DNA from: Pseudooceanicola algae
Lineage (GTDB): Bacteria > Pseudomonadota > Alphaproteobacteria > Rhodobacterales > Rhodobacteraceae
DNA length: 64,000 bases
NCBI RefSeq assembly: GCF_003590145.2
Contig: NZ_CP060436.1
Coordinates: forward strand, 2,080,001 to 2,144,000
Reading direction: 5' to 3'
The notes below the pieces were generated by a model that saw only the letters and a list, made by a program, of their open reading frames with translations, was not told the DNA's origin and ran no database searches. Every line of letters begins with the position of its first letter. Position 1 is the stretch's first letter. The translations under genes and the position numbers were made by a program. Below are positions 29,235 through 37,197 of this stretch, piece after piece.

Positions 29235-30695
29235 CTACCCCCCCATCCGGCTTTCCAGCCGCTGCACCATCTCGGCCGGGACCTCGGCCTGTTCAAGCTG
29301 ACCCAGCATCCGGGTCTTTACCGCGTCGGGAAGAAAGCTGTTGGCCTCGACAAAGGCGACCAGCCGGGCGCGTTGTTCGGGCGACAGCGCAATAACCTCG
29401 GTCGCAACCGACGCGGCCTCGGCGGCTTCGGCGCGGTTGGGACGCACGAGGATACCTGCACCCAGAAGCGGGGTGCGTTCGGTCACGACCTCTTGACCGT
29501 CAAGGTCAGGCCCGCGCACCAGCACCGCGTCGCCCTGACGCCGTTCAATGGTGACGGGCATCACCGACAGGCGGTTGTCGGGGCCGACCACCAGCACGGT
29601 GCCGGCGGCGTCAATGGCGGTGGCGGGCAGGCTGATCACATCCGAAATCGGGTTTTCCTGCACCCGCACGGTGACGAAATCGCCGGGCTTCAGCCCCTGG
29701 GCGCGACCCAAGGTGGCCAGGATCAACCGCCCGGTCAGCCCTTCGCCCACGGCGGCACTGTCGCGGCTGATCTCTCCGACGGCGGTCAGGGCCGAGCCGA
29801 AGCTTTCCAGCGCCACCTCGACGGGCAGGCGCAGCAGGCGGCCATCCGGGTCCAGCAGCCGGGTGTATTGCCCGGTCGAAACGCGGAAGGCGACCTCCAG
29901 CGCGTCGGGGTCGACCAGTTGGGCGAGGACTTCGTTTTCCGAAAGCAGGCGGCCCTGGACAAGGGTGACACCCGACAGCGTGCCGTCAAAGCCCGCGCGG
30001 ATCACCGTATCGGCCAGATCCCGTGCCGCGTCTTCGCGCACGATCCGGGCGCGGGACAGGGCAGTGGCGGCGCTGTCGATCCGCGCCTCGGCCTGGGCCA
30101 GATCACTGCGCGCCGACAGCACCGACTGGCGGGCCGCGGCGGCGGCAAGCTCGGCGATCTCGACCGATGTGGCGGACCCGATGCCGCGTTCGACCAGTTG
30201 CGTCTGGCGATCAAAGGCGCGTTCCCGGATACCGGCCTGATCCCGCGACGCCGTCAGCGTATCCATCGCGATGACAAGACCGCGCTCGGCATCCCGCGCC
30301 TCGGCCAGGGCGTCGGCCAGATCGGCCTCGGCCCGGTCAAGCGCGCTTTGGGCCTGGGTGGGGTCGATTTCCAGCAGCACCTGCCCCTGTTTCACGTCTC
30401 CGCCTTCGCGGAAATCCGGAGCCAGCGTCACCAGCGTTCCGGCGGCCGAGGCGCGGATGTCCAGCGTGCGGCGGCTGCGGATTTCGCCGAAGACAGTCAG
30501 CACCGGGGCGATCTGCTGGGCGCGCGCCGTGATCACGTTGACTGCAAAGACCCGTTCGCGCGCCGGGGGCACGAAAGGTGCCCGCGCCAGGCGATCCTGC
30601 ACGGCGCGCTGCACCAGGCTGCCGGCAAGCGCCAGCAGGCCAAGCGTCACCGACAGCAACAACAGGCCGGAAAGGCTTCTGGCAAGAAATCTCAT
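29235..30695 (-). CDS. RND efflux periplasmic adaptor subunit
   Basis: 486 residues. A membrane anchor (about residues 8-26) is followed by a barrel-sandwich segment VTLAPDFREGGDVKQGQVLLEI (split around about residue 95), a long alpha-hairpin and beta-barrel domains; GFDGTLSGVTLVQGRLLSENEVLAQL is the second lipoyl half. It links the inner-membrane pump to an outer-membrane channel. I prefer the Met at 30695, which leads straight into the membrane anchor; 13 codons more are open but lack a ribosome site. Three bases separate it from the permease gene. Confidence 0.9.
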   Translation of the reverse strand: MRFLARSLSGLLLLSVTLGLLALAGSLVQRAVQDRLARAPFVPPARERVFAVNVITARAQQIAPVLTVFGEIRSRRTLDIRASAAGTLVTLAPDFREGGDVKQGQVLLEIDPTQAQSALDRAEADLADALAEARDAERGLVIAMDTLTASRDQAGIRERAFDRQTQLVERGIGSATSVEIAELAAAAARQSVLSARSDLAQAEARIDSAATALSRARIVREDAARDLADTVIRAGFDGTLSGVTLVQGRLLSENEVLAQLVDPDALEVAFRVSTGQYTRLLDPDGRLLRLPVEVALESFGSALTAVGEISRDSAAVGEGLTGRLILATLGRAQGLKPGDFVTVRVQENPISDVISLPATAIDAAGTVLVVGPDNRLSVMPVTIERRQGDAVLVRGPDLDGQEVVTERTPLLGAGILVRPNRAEAAEAASVATEVIALSPEQRARLVAFVEANSFLPDAVKTRMLGQLEQAEVPAEMVQRLESRMGG

Positions 30696-30800
30696 CCGCA
30701 ATACATCCGTTCGGTCCCCGATGGGATGATACATCCAAAGATCGCATCATCGTGGCGTGCATTCATCCAGCCAAGCCACAAAACCGTTATGATAGCGGTA

Positions 30801-31361
30801 TCATTTGCGCCGCAGATGCTCATCGAGACGCGGCATGATCTCGACGAAATTACAGGGCGCGTGGCGGTAGTCGAGCTGCTTGACCAGGATTTCATCCCAG
30901 CCATCCTTGCAGGCGCCGGTGCTTCCGGGAAGGGCAAAAAGGTAGGTACCCCCCGCAACCCCACCGGTTGCACGACTTTGCACCGCCGAGGTGCCGATCT
31001 TCTGCATCGAGACGATGGTAAAGACCGTCCCGAAGGCGTCGATTTCCTTTTCGTAGACATCGCGATGCGCCTCAACGGTGACATCGCGTCCCGTCAGCCC
31101 CGTCCCCCCGGTCGAGATCACCACGTCGACGCCCGGATCGGCCACCCAGGCACGCAACTGATCCGCGATTTCGGCCCGGTCATCGGGCAGCAACCGGCGG
31201 TCCGCCAGCAGGTGCCCGGCCGCCGCGATCCGCGCCACCAGCGTATCGCCGGAGCGATCCTCAGCCAGGCTGCGGCTGTCGCTGACCGTCAGAACCGCGA
31301 TGCGCACGGGCACGAAGGCGCGGTGATTGGTCGCTGTCGGCTGGGGCGTTTTCTGGGTCAT
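30801..31361 (-). CDS. moaB: Molybdenum cofactor biosynthesis protein B
   Basis: 186 residues. The MoaB/Mog fold adenylylates molybdopterin or assists its maturation. Signature segments are AVLTVSDSRS (about 27-36), STGGTGLTGRDVT (about 86-98) and the C-terminal FALPGSTGACKDGWDEIL. The ATG at 31361 has GGAG 8 bases upstream; a TTG five codons earlier covers that site. The Ser-Lys-like GSTGACKDGW motif indicates an active family member. It is transcribed toward the RND genes but separated from them by about 105 bases. Confidence 0.92.
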   Translation of the reverse strand: MTQKTPQPTATNHRAFVPVRIAVLTVSDSRSLAEDRSGDTLVARIAAAGHLLADRRLLPDDRAEIADQLRAWVADPGVDVVISTGGTGLTGRDVTVEAHRDVYEKEIDAFGTVFTIVSMQKIGTSAVQSRATGGVAGGTYLFALPGSTGACKDGWDEILVKQLDYRHAPCNFVEIMPRLDEHLRRK

Positions 31362-31379
31362 GGCGGGCTCCGGCAAGGG

Positions 31380-32015
31380 TCAGCTACGGTCGATCAGGAC
31401 CAGGCGCAGGGCAAGGGTGGCAAAGATTCCGGCCGAAATGCGGACAATCCAGCGTCCGGCCTTGCCGCTGCCGTCGCGTCGGGCAAGCCGGGTCTGCAAT
31501 CGTCCGGCCAGCGCCCCGGCCAGCCCGTTGATGAAAAAGCCCCCGGCGGCCAGAACGGCCCCGAAGGCCAGGAATTGCGCCAGCACGGGGCGGGCGGGGT
31601 CAATGAACTGCGGCACGAAGGCCAGGATGAACAGGATCACCTTGGGGTTGGTCAGATTGACCAGCAGCCCGTCGCGAAAGGGTTTCGCGGGTTTGGCCGC
31701 CGGTCCTTCGCCGCCAACGCCCGCGCGCAGGATCTGCACCGCCAACCACAGCAGGTAGCCCGCGCCGAACCAGCGAATGACCTCGAAGGCGACAGGGTGG
31801 GTCGCGACCAGCGCGCCGACGCCCAGCCCGGCGATCAGCGCATGGGTCATCCCGCCGACCGCCACGCCCGCACTGGCACGCCAGCCTGCGGCAGGCCCGG
31901 CGCGCAGCCCCTGCCCGGCGCAGAACATCATGTCCGCCCCCGGTGTCAGGTTCAGCGCCAGCGCCGCCGGGATAAATGTCAGCAGGACCAGCAGATCGAC
32001 CGGCATCAGATCCAT
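31380..32015 (-). CDS. LysE-family amino acid/metabolite exporter
   Basis: 211 residues with about six membrane segments. The family signature is present: LNLTPGADMMFCAGQGLR near residue 22, and NLTNPKVILFILAFVPQF near 118. These proteins export amino acids or homoserine lactones from the cytoplasm; the substrate is not readable. The ATG shares a base with the stop of the upstream uracil-DNA glycosylase gene (TGATG), so they are coupled. The frame remains open upstream of 32015, but that part lies antisense-free inside the glycosylase gene and is not conserved. Confidence 0.9.
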   Translation of the reverse strand: MDLMPVDLLVLLTFIPAALALNLTPGADMMFCAGQGLRAGPAAGWRASAGVAVGGMTHALIAGLGVGALVATHPVAFEVIRWFGAGYLLWLAVQILRAGVGGEGPAAKPAKPFRDGLLVNLTNPKVILFILAFVPQFIDPARPVLAQFLAFGAVLAAGGFFINGLAGALAGRLQTRLARRDGSGKAGRWIVRISAGIFATLALRLVLIDRS

Positions 32016-32845
32016 CAGCCGGCCTTTCCCGTTCCGGAAGCAGGCGCGCCGGCAGACCGCGAGCCCAATTTGGCGCGCAACGACAGCAGGTCGGCCCAGG
32101 CCTCGCGCTTGGACTCGGGCTGGCCCAGCAGGCTGGCGGGATGTGCCATCGGCAGCACCGGCAGGCCAAAGGCCTCGCCCCACTGACCACGCAGCTTCAG
32201 GATGCCGCGTTTGCCCAGCACCGCCTGACAGGGGGTATTGCCCATCAACACCAGAACCTCGGGCCGGGCCAGCGCCACGTGTTTTTGCAGAAACGGTTGC
32301 AGCATCGCGATTTCCTCGGGGCGGGGATCGCGGTTTTGCGGCGGGCGCCAAGGCAGCACATTGGCGATATAGACTGCGTCGCGCAGGTCTTCGGCGTCCC
32401 GCGACAGGCCGATCGCCGCGAGCATCTTGTTCAGCAGCGCGCCCTCAGGACCGACAAAGGGTGTCCCTTCGCGGTCTTCTTCGCGGCCCGGCGCCTCGCC
32501 CAGGATCATCACCCGCGCGCCGGGCTGGCCATCGCTGAACACCAGATTGCGCGCGCCATTGCGCAACTCGCAATGCTCATAGGTCGCCAGGGCCTCGCGC
32601 AGTGCATCGAGGCTGCGGGCGCCTTCGGCGGCGATGCGCGCGACGTCGACCGCATCGACCTCAACCCGTTCGCGGGGGGGATCGCCGGGCTTGTGCGCCG
32701 CGACCTTGCGGCTGGGTTCGGGCGTGACCTCGAACCGGTTCACCGGGGCATCCCCAATGGCTTCGTCCACGCCCATCTCGACCTGCCATTCCAGCAGGCT
32801 GCGCGCCAGATCCCAGTCGAGTGCCGATTCCATGCCCGTATCCAT
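32015..32845 (-). CDS. Uracil-DNA glycosylase, family-4-like, without visible Fe-S cysteines
   Basis: 276 residues. Motif A LGEAPGREEDREGTPFVG (about residues 107-124) and the later NVLPWRPPQNRDPRPEE identify a family-4-like uracil-DNA glycosylase that excises uracil from DNA. In classical family 4 enzymes four Cys bind a [4Fe-4S] cluster; here one Cys remains at YEHCELRNGA, and the positions near 'CRPP...AAC' read PWRPP...AML. A helical N-terminal extension of about 75 residues precedes the domain. It lies upstream of and coupled to the LysE-type exporter gene. Confidence 0.88.
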   Translation of the reverse strand: MDTGMESALDWDLARSLLEWQVEMGVDEAIGDAPVNRFEVTPEPSRKVAAHKPGDPPRERVEVDAVDVARIAAEGARSLDALREALATYEHCELRNGARNLVFSDGQPGARVMILGEAPGREEDREGTPFVGPEGALLNKMLAAIGLSRDAEDLRDAVYIANVLPWRPPQNRDPRPEEIAMLQPFLQKHVALARPEVLVLMGNTPCQAVLGKRGILKLRGQWGEAFGLPVLPMAHPASLLGQPESKREAWADLLSLRAKLGSRSAGAPASGTGKAG

Positions 32846-32945
32846 GGCCGCACCCTAACGCCCGCCGCGCCGGGGCGGAAGCGCCGCTTGTGGCCTGCCC
32901 CCGCCCGCGCCTATAAGCGGGGCCAGGACGAACCGGAGGCATGTC

Positions 32946-33893
32946 ATGAGTTTTCGCCAGAACCACCTGCTGGGCATAGAGCCCCTCGCCCCGGACGAGA
33001 TCACCGCGATCCTGGACCTGGCGGATGATTACGTGACGCTGAACCGGTCAGAAGCCAAGGATGCCGATGCCCTGAAGGGGCTGACCCAGGTCAACATGTT
33101 CTTCGAAAACTCGACCCGCACGCAGTCGAGCTTCGAGATCGCGGGCAAGCGTCTTGGCGCCCATGTGATGAACATGGCGATGGAGGCGTCTTCCATCAAG
33201 AAAGGCGAGACGCTGATCGACACGGCCCTGACGATCAACGCCATGCACCCGGATCTTCTGGTGGTGCGCCATCCCCATTCCGGCGCCGCCGACCTGCTGA
33301 GCCAGAAGGTCAATTGCGCGGTACTGAACGCGGGCGACGGGCGGCATGAACACCCGACGCAGGCGCTTCTGGACGCGCTGACCATCCGGCGCAGGAAGGG
33401 GCGGCTGCACCGGCTGACCGTGGCGATCTGCGGCGACATCGCCCATAGCCGGGTCGCGCGGTCCAACATGATGCTGCTGCACAAGATGGAAAACCGCGTG
33501 CGTCTGATCGGGCCGCCGACCCTTGTGCCCTCGGCCTTTGGGGAACTCGGCTGCGAGGTCTACGAGGACATGCAGGAAGGCCTGCAAGGTGCCGATGTGG
33601 TTATGATGCTGCGACTTCAGAAGGAACGCATGGACGGCGGCTTCATCCCGTCGGAGCGCGAATATTACCACCGCTACGGGCTCGACGAGGCCAAGCTGGC
33701 CTGCGCCGCCGAAGATGCCATCGTCATGCACCCCGGCCCGATGAATCGCGGGGTCGAGATCGACGGGACCATCGCCGACGACATCAACCGGTCGGTCATT
33801 CAGGACCAGGTGGAAATGGGTGTCGCCGTGCGCATGGCGGCGATGGAACTGCTGGCCCGCAACCTGAAAGCCCGCCGCACCGAAGCCGCCTGA
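32946..33893 (+). CDS. pyrB: Aspartate carbamoyltransferase catalytic chain
   Basis: 315 residues, full length. It condenses carbamoyl phosphate and aspartate in pyrimidine synthesis. The carbamoyl-phosphate motif [13 protein letters not shown] is at about residues 52-64, [10 protein letters not shown] near 135, and the aspartate-binding RLQKER and HPGPMNRG segments follow. AGG is just upstream of the ATG. No regulatory chain gene (pyrI) is present; instead an inactive-looking dihydroorotase homologue follows two genes downstream, the arrangement seen with class A ATCases of Pseudomonas. Confidence 0.96.
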   Translation: MSFRQNHLLGIEPLAPDEITAILDLADDYVTLNRSEAKDADALKGLTQVNMFFENSTRTQSSFEIAGKRLGAHVMNMAMEASSIKKGETLIDTALTINAMHPDLLVVRHPHSGAADLLSQKVNCAVLNAGDGRHEHPTQALLDALTIRRRKGRLHRLTVAICGDIAHSRVARSNMMLLHKMENRVRLIGPPTLVPSAFGELGCEVYEDMQEGLQGADVVMMLRLQKERMDGGFIPSEREYYHRYGLDEAKLACAAEDAIVMHPGPMNRGVEIDGTIADDINRSVIQDQVEMGVAVRMAAMELLARNLKARRTEAA

Positions 33894-33913
33894 GGCCCGC
33901 GCGCTGCCGGCGG

Positions 33914-34003
33914 CCCCTGATCGGGCGGCCTCTGATCGGGCGGCCTCTGATCGGGCGAGGCATGACTGGGCAAGGCATGATCGGGTAAGGCATGACTGGG
34001 CAA
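33914..34003. repeat. Six-copy 15-bp tandem repeat
   Basis: Six contiguous 15-bp units lie just after the pyrB stop. The first three follow CCTCTGATCGGGCGG and the last three follow GGCATGACTGGGCAA, so there are two sub-families of three sharing a TGATCGGG-type core. Copies start at 33914, 33929, 33944, 33959, 33974 and 33989. No gene covers it. The array is exact to the base and would be prone to copy-number change. Confidence 0.9.
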
Positions 34004-34097
34004 GGCCGGGCCTGCCAGGGGAACCGGGATGCCCCCTGAACGGTTGATCCCCTGACGGCCTGCCGCGGGAACGGCAGCGTCCAGGAAAGGACTCACC

Positions 34098-34679
34098 ATG
34101 GCCACCCGTGACCCCAACATCGAAAAGCTGGGCCTTCAGCCCGCCGACCGCGACGCGGTCTTCGTGCTGGCCGCCGATCCCGAAGCCCCCGCCATGGCCG
34201 CCCTGCTGGCGCCCGAGCGGCTGGAGGGCGGCACCGGCCCCACCCTCGCCCGCCTGCTGGGCCTGCCGGAAACCGAAGCCGGCGCGGTGGATCTGATCAA
34301 CCCGAGCGACCTCGAAGGCGTCGGGCTGGCCACCTACCTGATCGACGGCATGGGTCTGGAGGCAAAATCCGTGAACGCCGACCGCGCCACACTGGAAGCC
34401 CTGCAAGGGCCTGTCGTGCTGCTGCGTCCCCGCTTCCTTGAGGGGGAGCCGCGTATCCTGCAGATGTCGCGCGGGCTCTCCCTTGTGGGGCGCTACGATG
34501 CGCCGCGCCAGCCCATAGGGCTGACACCGCTTAGGGCTGTCGCGGCCTCGGGCATCGGAGGGCCGACATCGGTGCCCCCCGCAGGACCGACGCCGCGCAG
34601 CATGGCCTGGCTGGCCATGCTGGTGCTGGGGATCGGGATGGTGCTGGCGCTTCTGGCTCTGGGGCTCTGGCTGCTCTAG
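34098..34679 (+). CDS. Unknown tail-anchored membrane protein between pyrB and pyrC-like gene
   Basis: 193 residues that I do not recognise. A soluble N-terminal part of about 140 residues (MATRDPNIEKLGLQPADRD..., with PVVLLRPRFLEGEPRIL) is followed by a Gly/Pro-rich linker and one strong membrane segment at the very C-terminus (about 171-193). The layout suggests a tail-anchored inner-membrane protein facing the cytoplasm. AAAGGA lies before the ATG. It sits between pyrB and the dihydroorotase homologue on the same strand; a link to pyrimidine synthesis is only by position. Confidence 0.75.
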   Translation: MATRDPNIEKLGLQPADRDAVFVLAADPEAPAMAALLAPERLEGGTGPTLARLLGLPETEAGAVDLINPSDLEGVGLATYLIDGMGLEAKSVNADRATLEALQGPVVLLRPRFLEGEPRILQMSRGLSLVGRYDAPRQPIGLTPLRAVAASGIGGPTSVPPAGPTPRSMAWLAMLVLGIGMVLALLALGLWLL

Positions 34680-34683
34680 GCGG

Positions 34684-34710
34684 GGCCCTGGCTGTCAGGG
34701 GCCGTTATTT
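34684..34710 (+). terminator. Probable terminator with bulged stem
   Basis: GGCCCTG pairs with CAGGGGCC (one G bulged) over a 5-base loop and is followed by GTTATTT, directly after the stop of the tail-anchored protein gene. It would partly separate that gene from the pyrC-like gene. Confidence 0.4.
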
Positions 34711-34777
34711 CGCGCCTACCAGAGGCGGAAATCTTGGTTTATAGCGGGCAGGTAGAGCATCCCGACGAAGGCCCCCC

Positions 34778-36073
34778 ATGACCCAACCGCTGACGACCTT
34801 CCTTCTGAGCAATGCGCGCCTGATCGACCCCGAAGCCGGGACCGAAGAGCCGGGCAGCCTGCTGATCGGGGGCGGAAAGATCCTGGCAACCGGGGCCGAG
34901 GCCGAAGCCACCCTCGCCGGGGAGGTCATCGATTGCCGGGGGCTGTGCCTGGCACCGGGGATCGTCGATATCGGGGTGAAGGTCTGCGAGCCCGGCGAAC
35001 GCCACAAGGAAAGCTTTGGTACCGCCGGGGCCTCGGCTGCGGCAGGCGGGGTAACCACCATCGTCACCCGTCCCGACACCGACCCGCCAATCGACAACCC
35101 CGAAACCCTGGAATTCGTCTCGCGCCGCGCGCGCGAGGATTCTCCGGTCAAGGTGCTGCACATGGCCGCCCTGACGCGGGGCCGCGAAGGCCGCGTGATG
35201 ACCGAGATCGGGTTCCTGCTGGATGCTGGCGCGGTCGCCTTTTCCGATTGCGACCACGTCATCACCGACACCAAGGTCCTGAGCCGCGCCCTGACCTATG
35301 CCCGCGCCCGTGGCGCGCTGGTCATCGGGCATATCCAGGAGCCGGGCCTGTCCGCAGGCGCCTGCGCCACCACGGGCAAGTTCGCCGCGCTGCGCGCCCT
35401 GCCCGCGGCCTCGCCCATGGCGGAGCGGATGGGGATCGACCGCGATATCTCGTTGCTGGAAATGACCGGGGCCAGCTATCATTTCGACCAGGTGACCACC
35501 GCCCGCGCCCTGCCGCCGCTGGAACGGGCCAAGGCCAACGGGCTGGACATCACGGCGGGCGTGTCGATCCACCACCTGACGCTGAACGAATACGACGTGG
35601 CCGACTACCGCACCTTCTTCAAGGTGAAGCCGCCCCTGCGCGCCGAAGAGGACCGCAAGGCCGTGGTCGCCGCCGTCGCCAGCGGGTTGATCGACATCAT
35701 CTCGTCCATGCACACGCCGCAGGACGAGGAAAGCAAGCGCCTGCCGTTTGAAGAAGCTGCCTCCGGCGCGGTGGCGCTGGAAACCCTGCTGCCGGCGGCG
35801 ATGCGCCTGGTTCATGCCGGAGATCTGAGCCTGCCGGTGCTGTTCCGCGCCCTGTCGCTGAACCCCGCCAAGCGGCTCGGCCTTGATTGCGGGCGGCTGG
35901 CAAAAGGCGCCCCGGCGGATCTGGTGCTGTTCGACCCGGATGCGCCCTTCGTGCTGGACCGCTTCAAGATGAAGTCGAAATCCAAGAACACCCCCTTTGA
36001 TTCCGCCCGGATGCAGGGCCGCGTCCGCGCCACCTGGGTCAACGGGGTGCAGGTCTTTGGGGACAAGCCATGA
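34778..36073 (+). CDS. pyrC: Dihydroorotase-like protein, apparently non-catalytic (PyrC')
   Basis: 431 residues with the overall sequence of class I dihydroorotases (APGIVDIG, AAAGGVTTIV, VKPPLRAEEDRKAVV, ADLVLFDPDAPF). The residues that bind metal and substrate are changed: the HxH pair after VDI reads GVK, the CHVST histidine position reads DQVTT, and the TDHAPH catalytic segment reads SMHTPQ. In Pseudomonas an inactive PyrC' of this kind is a structural partner of PyrB in the ATCase dodecamer, and the same role is likely here, two genes after pyrB. Its stop overlaps the plsY start (ATGA). A second, true dihydroorotase should exist elsewhere. Confidence 0.9.
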   Translation: MTQPLTTFLLSNARLIDPEAGTEEPGSLLIGGGKILATGAEAEATLAGEVIDCRGLCLAPGIVDIGVKVCEPGERHKESFGTAGASAAAGGVTTIVTRPDTDPPIDNPETLEFVSRRAREDSPVKVLHMAALTRGREGRVMTEIGFLLDAGAVAFSDCDHVITDTKVLSRALTYARARGALVIGHIQEPGLSAGACATTGKFAALRALPAASPMAERMGIDRDISLLEMTGASYHFDQVTTARALPPLERAKANGLDITAGVSIHHLTLNEYDVADYRTFFKVKPPLRAEEDRKAVVAAVASGLIDIISSMHTPQDEESKRLPFEEAASGAVALETLLPAAMRLVHAGDLSLPVLFRALSLNPAKRLGLDCGRLAKGAPADLVLFDPDAPFVLDRFKMKSKSKNTPFDSARMQGRVRATWVNGVQVFGDKP

Positions 36074-36684
36074 GCCTGCTGCCCGCGCTGACCTCGGCGC
36101 CCCTGATCCTTGGGCTGGCGGCGGTGCTGGGCTATCTTCTGGGCTCGGTGCCCTTCGGGATTGTCATCACCCGTGCGCTCGGGCTGGGCGATCTGCGTCA
36201 GATCGGGTCCGGCAATATCGGCGCCACCAATGTGCTGCGCACCGGCAACAAGCCTGCGGCGCTGGCAACCCTGATCCTCGATAGCGGCAAGGGGGCGGCG
36301 GCGGTTCTGATTGCACGGGCCGTGGCGCCCGAGGACGCGGTGCAACTGGCCGGTTTCGCCGCATTCCTGGGGCATTGTTTTCCGGTCTGGCTGCGCTTTC
36401 AGGGCGGCAAGGGCGTTGCGACCTACATCGGTACGCTGCTGGCCCTGTTCTGGCCGCTTGGCCTGGCCTGCTGCGCGACCTGGGCCGTGACGGCGGCACT
36501 GCTGCGCTATTCCTCTCTTTCGGCGCTGGTGGCGGCGGCACTCAGCCCCGTCTGGGCCGTTCTGCTTGGCCGGGAAGAGACCGTCGTGCTCTGCATCCTG
36601 CTTGCCCTGTTGATTTTTATTCGCCACCGGACGAACATCTCGCGGTTGATCGCGGGCCAGGAACCCAAGATCGGCAAGAAGTAA
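36070..36684 (+). CDS. plsY: Glycerol-3-phosphate acyltransferase PlsY
   Basis: 204 residues, an integral membrane enzyme that acylates glycerol-3-phosphate with acyl-phosphate to start phospholipid synthesis. The substrate motifs are all present: GSVPFGIVI (about 19-27), GSGNIGATNVLRTG (about 42-55) and FQGGKGVATYIG (about 111-122). It has about five membrane segments. The start overlaps the stop of the upstream pyrC-like gene, a pairing seen across Rhodobacteraceae. Confidence 0.95.
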   Translation: MSLLPALTSAPLILGLAAVLGYLLGSVPFGIVITRALGLGDLRQIGSGNIGATNVLRTGNKPAALATLILDSGKGAAAVLIARAVAPEDAVQLAGFAAFLGHCFPVWLRFQGGKGVATYIGTLLALFWPLGLACCATWAVTAALLRYSSLSALVAAALSPVWAVLLGREETVVLCILLALLIFIRHRTNISRLIAGQEPKIGKK

Positions 36685-36718
36685 GAGCCTTCAGAACCGG
36701 TCCAGGGAGATACCGTCC

Positions 36719-37111
36719 ATGACTTTCGCCGACTCCATCCGCACCGTCTTTTCCAAATATGCCACCATATCGGGCCGCGCCGCGCGGTCGGAATATTGGT
36801 GGTTTCTCCTGTTTACATGGGGTGTGAACGTCCTGTTCGCGATCCTGGGTGCGGAGGCCTCGGGGTTCAGCCTGATCGATATCCTGAGCATCATCTTCGG
36901 GCTGGTCGTATTGTTGCCGGCGATCTGCGTCGGCGGGCGGCGCCTGCATGACCGCGACAAGTCCGCATGGTGGCTGCTGCTTGCGGTGATCCCCGTGATC
37001 GGCACGATCATCCTTCTCATCTGGATGGCAATGAAGGGCACCGACGGCCCGAACCGCTTTGGCGCCGACCCGCTTGGCGGCAAGGGCGTTCCCGAACCCG
37101 CGCCGGTCTGA
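36719..37111 (+). CDS. DUF805 membrane protein
   Basis: 130 residues with about three membrane segments. The DUF805 pattern is clear: ISGRAARSEYWWFLLF near residue 18, then GGRRLHDRDKSAWWLLL near 77, then IPVIGTIILLIWMAMKGTDGPNRFG before the C-terminus (two segments of one motif). Function unknown; members are small inner-membrane proteins. It follows plsY by 34 bases and ends at a strong terminator, so it likely closes the operon. Confidence 0.9.
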   Translation: MTFADSIRTVFSKYATISGRAARSEYWWFLLFTWGVNVLFAILGAEASGFSLIDILSIIFGLVVLLPAICVGGRRLHDRDKSAWWLLLAVIPVIGTIILLIWMAMKGTDGPNRFGADPLGGKGVPEPAPV

Positions 37112-37135
37112 TTTCATTCACCACCGCAAGCAAAA

Positions 37136-37172
37136 GGGGCAGAGACCATCACCGGTCCCTGCCCCATTTTTT
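37136..37172 (+). terminator. Intrinsic terminator after DUF805
   Basis: GGGGCAG pairs with CTGCCCC, extended inside by ACC/GGT, and is followed by ATTTTTT. This is a clear Rho-independent terminator on the plus strand ending the pyrC'-plsY-DUF805 run. Confidence 0.85.
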
Positions 37173-37197
37173 CTGCCTCACCTCACCCGACCATGGG

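Noticed and set aside
26976-32186. A 1736-codon open frame on the plus strand opposite the RND pump and moaB region
   Set aside because: It is antisense to genes with clear family motifs and has no recognisable protein sequence; such frames are produced by GC-rich third-position bias on the opposite strand.
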